From Dehalococcoidia bacterium (GTDB lineage Bacteria; Chloroflexota; Dehalococcoidia; Dehalococcoidales; RBG-16-60-22), in assembly GCA_013202615.1 (NCBI GenBank), contig JABMRL010000069.1:1-6648 (forward strand): a DNA stretch of 6,648 nt, given 5' to 3'. Of the stretch, positions 3,554 through 6,648 are shown piece by piece. The translations under genes were made by a program, and so were the position numbers. Position 1 is the stretch's first letter. Each line of letters begins with the position of its first letter. The notes below the pieces were generated by a model. It was not told the DNA's origin. It saw nothing but the letters and a program-made list of their open reading frames with translations, and searched no databases.

Positions 3554-6218
3554 GTGGCTGGGCAGGCTTATTAGTTGGTTTTTTAAGTGGCTGGGCAGCC
3601 TGGTCGATTCCAACGAAAAGCAGCTGAAAAAACTACAGCCGATTGTCGAGCAGATAAATCAGCTTGAGCCTGAATTTGAAAAACTTGACGACGCCGGGCT
3701 GCGGGCAAAAACAGAGGAGTTCAGGACTCGCCTGAAAGACGGTGAGACGCTCGACCAGCTCCTGCCCGAGGCCTTTGCCGCGGTGCGCGAGGCGGCCAAG
3801 CGGACCATCGGCCAGCGCCACTTTGACGTCCAGCTGATGGGAGGTATTGTCCTGCACCAGGGGAAAATCGGCGAGATGAAGACCGGTGAAGGGAAAACGC
3901 TGGTGGCCACGCTGCCCCTGTACCTGAATGCTCTGACCGGCGGCTGTCACCTGGTGACGGTGAACGATTACCTGTCCCGGCGAGACCCTTACTGGATGGC
4001 GCCGATTTACCATCTGCTGGGACTGACAGTGGCCAGCATCTACCCGCAACAGACGCCGGATGAGCACCAGCCATCGCGACTTTACGACCCGGAACATGAC
4101 TCTGAGGATAGCCGGTGGCGACATTTCCGTCCCGTTCCCCGCAGAGAAGCGTATGAGGCTGATATCACCTACGGCACCAGCAGTGAGTTCGGGTTCGACT
4201 ACCTTCGTGACAATATGGTGGTGGACCTGGCGCAGTGTGTGCAGCGCGAGCCGCAATACGCTATCGTCGATGAGGTGGACAACCTGCTCATTGATGAGGC
4301 CCGCACCCCGCTGATTATAAGCGGCCCGGCGGAGGAATCGGGGCAGGTATACAACGTTTTCGCCCGCCTCATCCCCCGAATGAAGCCAGAGACGGATTAT
4401 ATCGTTGACGAACAAGAGAAGAACGTCAGCCTGACCGACACCGGCATCAGCACCATTGAATCGATGCTAAAACGGGAAGGGCTGTTGAAGTCGCCGAATC
4501 TTTATGACCCGGCCAACTACGTTTTCACCCGTTTTCTGGACAACGCCCTGAAGTCCCACGTGCTCTTCAAGCGCGACCGGGATTACGTGGTTAAGGACGG
4601 CGAGGTCATAATCGTTGACGAGTTCACCGGGCGACTGATGTTCGGTCGGCGCTACTCCGAAGGGCTGCACCAGGCGATTGAGGCCAAGGAGAAGGTCAAG
4701 GTGCAGCGCGAAACGATGACCTATGCCACCATTACCATTCAGAATTATTTCCGCATGTACGGGAAGCTGGCCGGAATGACCGGCACCGCTACTACCGAGG
4801 CGGAGGAGTTTCATAAAATATACGGCCTGGAAGTGATGGAAATCCCCACCCACAGCCCGATGATTCGAGATGATTTTCCCGACCAGATTTACAAGAACGA
4901 GCGGGGAAAATTCAATGCTGTGGTTCGGGAAGTCGAGCAGTCGCACCAGCAGGGACGGCCGGTGCTGCTGGGCACCGTTTCCATTGAAAAGTCGGAATAC
5001 CTGGGCGAGCTTTTAAAGCGTAAAGGTATTCCCCACGAGGTGCTCAACGCCAAGCAGCACGAAAGGGAAGCTAATATCATCGCCCGGGCGGGTGAGCCGG
5101 GGGTGGTTACCGTGGCTACCAATATGGCGGGCCGGGGCGTTGACATTGTGCTCGGCGGGAGCCTGGACGGCCAGAGTGAAGCCGAGTGGCAGGAAAAACA
5201 TGATAAAGTGGTATCCGCGGGCGGGCTGCACGTTATCGGCACGGAGCGCCATGAGGCACGGCGGATTGATAACCAGCTGCGGGGTCGCTCCGGGAGGCAG
5301 GGAGACCCGGGTAGCTCTCGCTTTTTCGTCTCCCTTGAGGATGACGTGGTGAGGCGCTTCGGCGGCGAGCGGATTAAGGGCGTCATGGACTGGGTGGGGA
5401 TGGACGAAGACATGCCCATTGAGAACAAGCTGGTGAACCGCTCCATTGAGGGCGCCCAGGTCAGAGTGGAGGGATTTCACTTTGACATGCGCAAGCACCT
5501 GGTTGAATATGACGATGTTGTCAACCGGCACCGCGAGCTTATTTACGCGGAACGCCGCAAGGTACTGGACGGTACCGACCTCAAGACAAATATCCTGACC
5601 ATGGTAAAAGATGAGATGCGGGCTATGGTTGCCAGCCATATCGCTGATGAGCACGGCGTTGCCTGGGATATGGAAGGTCTGCTTGCCGATGCGGCCACGG
5701 TCTTCCCCTTGCCACCGGCGTTGACTTCGGATTCGCTTATGGAATTGAAGCCGAAACAGATGGAAGAGAAGCTCGCCGGGCTGGCGGAGACGCTTTACGA
5801 GGCGCAGGAAAAGGAAGTGGGGGCGGAGAACATGCGGGTGCTCGAGCGACTGGTCATGCTGCGCATCATTGATAGCCTGTGGGTGGAACACCTGACGGCG
5901 ATGGAAAATATGCGGATGCAGGCCGGGTGGCAGACGCTGCGCCAGACGCGGGCAGTGGATGCCTACAAGCGTGAAGGCTACCGGCAGTTTCAAACGCTGC
6001 TCGATACCATTCAGCATGACGTGGTGCATACCATCTACCACGTTAGCATTGCTAAAAAAGAACCGTCGGCGCAGGCGCCGTCGCCAATGGCTCAGGTTGT
6101 CGGGCGGAGCAGCACCGGCGGCAAACAGAAGACGAAGGTGGGCGGCAAAAAGGTAGGTCGCAATGAGCCCTGCCCCTGCGGGAGCGGAAAGAAATATAAA
6201 CACTGTTGTGGAAGGTGA
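3546..6218 (+). CDS. secA: Preprotein translocase motor ATPase SecA
   Basis: SecA is the ATPase that pushes unfolded preproteins through SecYEG at the cytosolic membrane face. This complete 890-residue copy shows NBD1 with Walker A MKTGEGKT (111-118), VNDYLSRRD (139-147) and the DEAD-box-type Walker B VDEVDNLLIDEARTPLIISG (241-260). The preprotein cross-linking domain lies at about 260-380, followed by GKLAGMTGTA (406-415). NBD2 has TNMAGRGVDI (525-534), IGTERHEARRIDNQLRGRSGRQGDPG (564-589) and ENKLVNRSIEGAQ (626-638). The helical scaffold follows (DMRKHLVEYDDVVN, 647-660). The protein ends in a zinc-binding SEC-C tail, C876-x-C878-x8-C887-C888, after a Ser/Pro/Gly/Lys-rich linker. Oddities: a duplicated KWLG amphipathic N-terminus, an insert at about 166-200, and a two-helix-finger tip (791-804) lacking the usual LRGYxQxDP. 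The start is fixed by AGGGAGGA. It overlaps the upstream gene by eight bases. Confidence 0.98.
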   Translation: MLKWLGRLISWFFKWLGSLVDSNEKQLKKLQPIVEQINQLEPEFEKLDDAGLRAKTEEFRTRLKDGETLDQLLPEAFAAVREAAKRTIGQRHFDVQLMGGIVLHQGKIGEMKTGEGKTLVATLPLYLNALTGGCHLVTVNDYLSRRDPYWMAPIYHLLGLTVASIYPQQTPDEHQPSRLYDPEHDSEDSRWRHFRPVPRREAYEADITYGTSSEFGFDYLRDNMVVDLAQCVQREPQYAIVDEVDNLLIDEARTPLIISGPAEESGQVYNVFARLIPRMKPETDYIVDEQEKNVSLTDTGISTIESMLKREGLLKSPNLYDPANYVFTRFLDNALKSHVLFKRDRDYVVKDGEVIIVDEFTGRLMFGRRYSEGLHQAIEAKEKVKVQRETMTYATITIQNYFRMYGKLAGMTGTATTEAEEFHKIYGLEVMEIPTHSPMIRDDFPDQIYKNERGKFNAVVREVEQSHQQGRPVLLGTVSIEKSEYLGELLKRKGIPHEVLNAKQHEREANIIARAGEPGVVTVATNMAGRGVDIVLGGSLDGQSEAEWQEKHDKVVSAGGLHVIGTERHEARRIDNQLRGRSGRQGDPGSSRFFVSLEDDVVRRFGGERIKGVMDWVGMDEDMPIENKLVNRSIEGAQVRVEGFHFDMRKHLVEYDDVVNRHRELIYAERRKVLDGTDLKTNILTMVKDEMRAMVASHIADEHGVAWDMEGLLADAATVFPLPPALTSDSLMELKPKQMEEKLAGLAETLYEAQEKEVGAENMRVLERLVMLRIIDSLWVEHLTAMENMRMQAGWQTLRQTRAVDAYKREGYRQFQTLLDTIQHDVVHTIYHVSIAKKEPSAQAPSPMAQVVGRSSTGGKQKTKVGGKKVGRNEPCPCGSGKKYKHCCGR
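3550..3598 (+). repeat. In-frame 16-base direct repeat in the secA 5' end
   Basis: TTAAGTGGCTGGGCAG occurs exactly at 3550-3565 and again at 3583-3598. The offset is 33 bases, so the reading frame is kept and residues 2-12 (LKWLGRLISWF) are echoed by 13-23 (FKWLGSLVDSN). The first copy also contains the TAA stop of the DUF2007-like gene. It looks like an old tandem duplication in which one half of each unit has diverged. Confidence 0.85.
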
Positions 6219-6225
6219 AAGCACC

Positions 6226-6558
6226 ATGATGACTGAAGAGCAATGGAAAGAAGCGATGAAGGAAACAACCAGTGAGCTGGAAACACTGTCCGCCCTGGAG
6301 AGGCCACTCACGAAAGACGAGGAAAAGCACCGGGGCAAGTACCGCATAAGGAAGTACGTGCTCGATAAGATAAAAGAGGCCGGGGATAAGAACTCGAAAA
6401 GCGATGAGCTTTACAATAACACGTATTACCAGATGCTGGTGCCGTGGGGGGAGAAACACCCCGTCCTGTTCTTCTTCTGGATGCGCATCATCAGGGCCAG
6501 GTGGTGGGGTGTCACGGCATACCATTATGGGGATGTCTGGAAAGGGAAGGGGAAATAA
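6226..6558 (+). CDS. Hypothetical protein of 110 residues, unrecognised
   Basis: I do not recognise this protein. Residues 1-65 are highly charged and probably helical (EEQWKEAMKETTSELETL, then LTKDEEKHRGKYRIRKYVLDKIKEAG). Residues 66-110 are dense in aromatics: TYYQMLVPWG, HPVLFFFWMRIIRARWWGV, YHYGDVW, ending KGKGK. The hydrophobic run is only about 11 residues with flanking arginines, so it reads as an interfacial or buried helix and not a membrane span. No signal peptide or Cys/His metal site is seen. The ATG at 6226 (or the adjacent one at 6229) is preferred because AAGGTGA at 6212-6218, which includes the secA stop, lies seven bases ahead; an in-frame ATG at 6163 would overlap secA by 56 bases. 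It starts seven bases after the secA stop, so it is probably co-translated with secA. Base composition resembles its neighbours. Confidence 0.75.
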   Translation: MMTEEQWKEAMKETTSELETLSALERPLTKDEEKHRGKYRIRKYVLDKIKEAGDKNSKSDELYNNTYYQMLVPWGEKHPVLFFFWMRIIRARWWGVTAYHYGDVWKGKGK

Positions 6559-6583
6559 GATAATAGGCAAAAGGCGAAGCTGG

Positions 6584-6648
6584 ATGACTAACTCAGAAAT
6601 CTCTCAGACATTCCTTGAAATCACGGAGCTTTTGAAGCTGAAGAAGGA
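6584..6648 (+). CDS. Probable PolX-type DNA polymerase, N-terminal fragment (runs off the window)
   Basis: An open frame begins at ATG 6584 and stays open for 21 codons to the window edge. Its start, MTNSEISQTFLEITELLKLKK, resembles the first helix of bacterial family X DNA polymerases with a C-terminal PHP domain (typically M-x-N-x-E-(I/V)-A-x-x-F-x-E-I-A-x-L-L-E-L-K-G), the beginning of their helix-hairpin-helix domain. These are gap-filling polymerases with exonuclease activity acting in DNA repair. A weak Shine-Dalgarno (AGGCGA, 6572-6577) lies six bases upstream. It follows the preceding gene by 25 bases with no terminator visible, so it may be the next gene of the same operon. With 21 residues the identification is tentative. 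Confidence 0.5.
   Translation, partial: MTNSEISQTFLEITELLKLKK

Noticed and set aside
5910..5960. Local compensated frameshift in the secA finger loop
   Set aside because: Translating the other two frames over this stretch gives no LRGY-like motif, so the divergence is real at the protein level.
6163..6225. Upstream ATG for the gene after secA, adding 21 residues
   Set aside because: It would overlap the conserved zinc-binding tail of secA, and the extra residues look like an out-of-frame reading of it. The ATG at 6226 has a proper ribosome binding site.
5013..6347. A 444-codon minus-strand open frame opposite secA
   Set aside because: It is a shadow of the secA frame: composition is unlike a real protein, there is no ribosome binding site, and it crosses into the next gene.

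Overview
The window is bacterial chromosome of housekeeping character. It has about 56% G+C by eye, dense coding, and no mobile element, CRISPR array, tRNA or rRNA that I can see. The best guess for the source is a member of the Chloroflexota, probably Dehalococcoidia. This rests on the PRPP synthetase subtype (FSNEN, RTDKKDQPR and DDEIDTAGS motifs) and on the SecA, which carries a roughly 30-residue insert in its first nucleotide-binding domain. That assignment comes from remembered family features, not from a search.

Layout. Positions 1-285 (minus strand) hold the N-terminal 95 codons of transcription terminator Rho, cut by the window edge. Positions 443-2083 (minus) hold a complete CTP synthase gene, pyrG, reading towards rho, with a 157-base gap containing small palindromes between them. 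Positions 2084-2377 form a divergent control region. On the minus strand it has two tandem sigma70-type promoters for pyrG, one with perfect TTGACA-N17-TATAAT. On the plus strand it has an extended -10 promoter for prs. From 2378 onward a compact plus-strand cluster follows: prs (PRPP synthetase), a 76-residue DUF2007-like protein, secA (890 residues), an unrecognised 110-residue protein, and the first 21 codons of what looks like a PolX-type DNA polymerase. Gaps are 25 bases or fewer, and the DUF2007-like gene overlaps secA by 8 bases.

How the genes relate. prs makes PRPP, which feeds UMP synthesis, and pyrG makes CTP from UTP, so the divergent promoters serve two steps of nucleotide supply. 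The pyrG promoter nearest prs fires into a template that would start its RNA with a few A residues followed by six C residues. This resembles the nucleotide-sensing start regions of E. coli pyrBI (U tract) and B. subtilis pyrG (G tract), but with C, the product of the enzyme. I consider this the most interesting lead in the window. The secA group is a probable translationally coupled unit with an SecA that is unusual in three places: a duplicated amphipathic N-terminus, an insert in NBD1, and a non-canonical two-helix-finger tip.

Most of the window is ordinary. The findings are regulatory hypotheses and sequence deviations in conserved proteins, not a new system.
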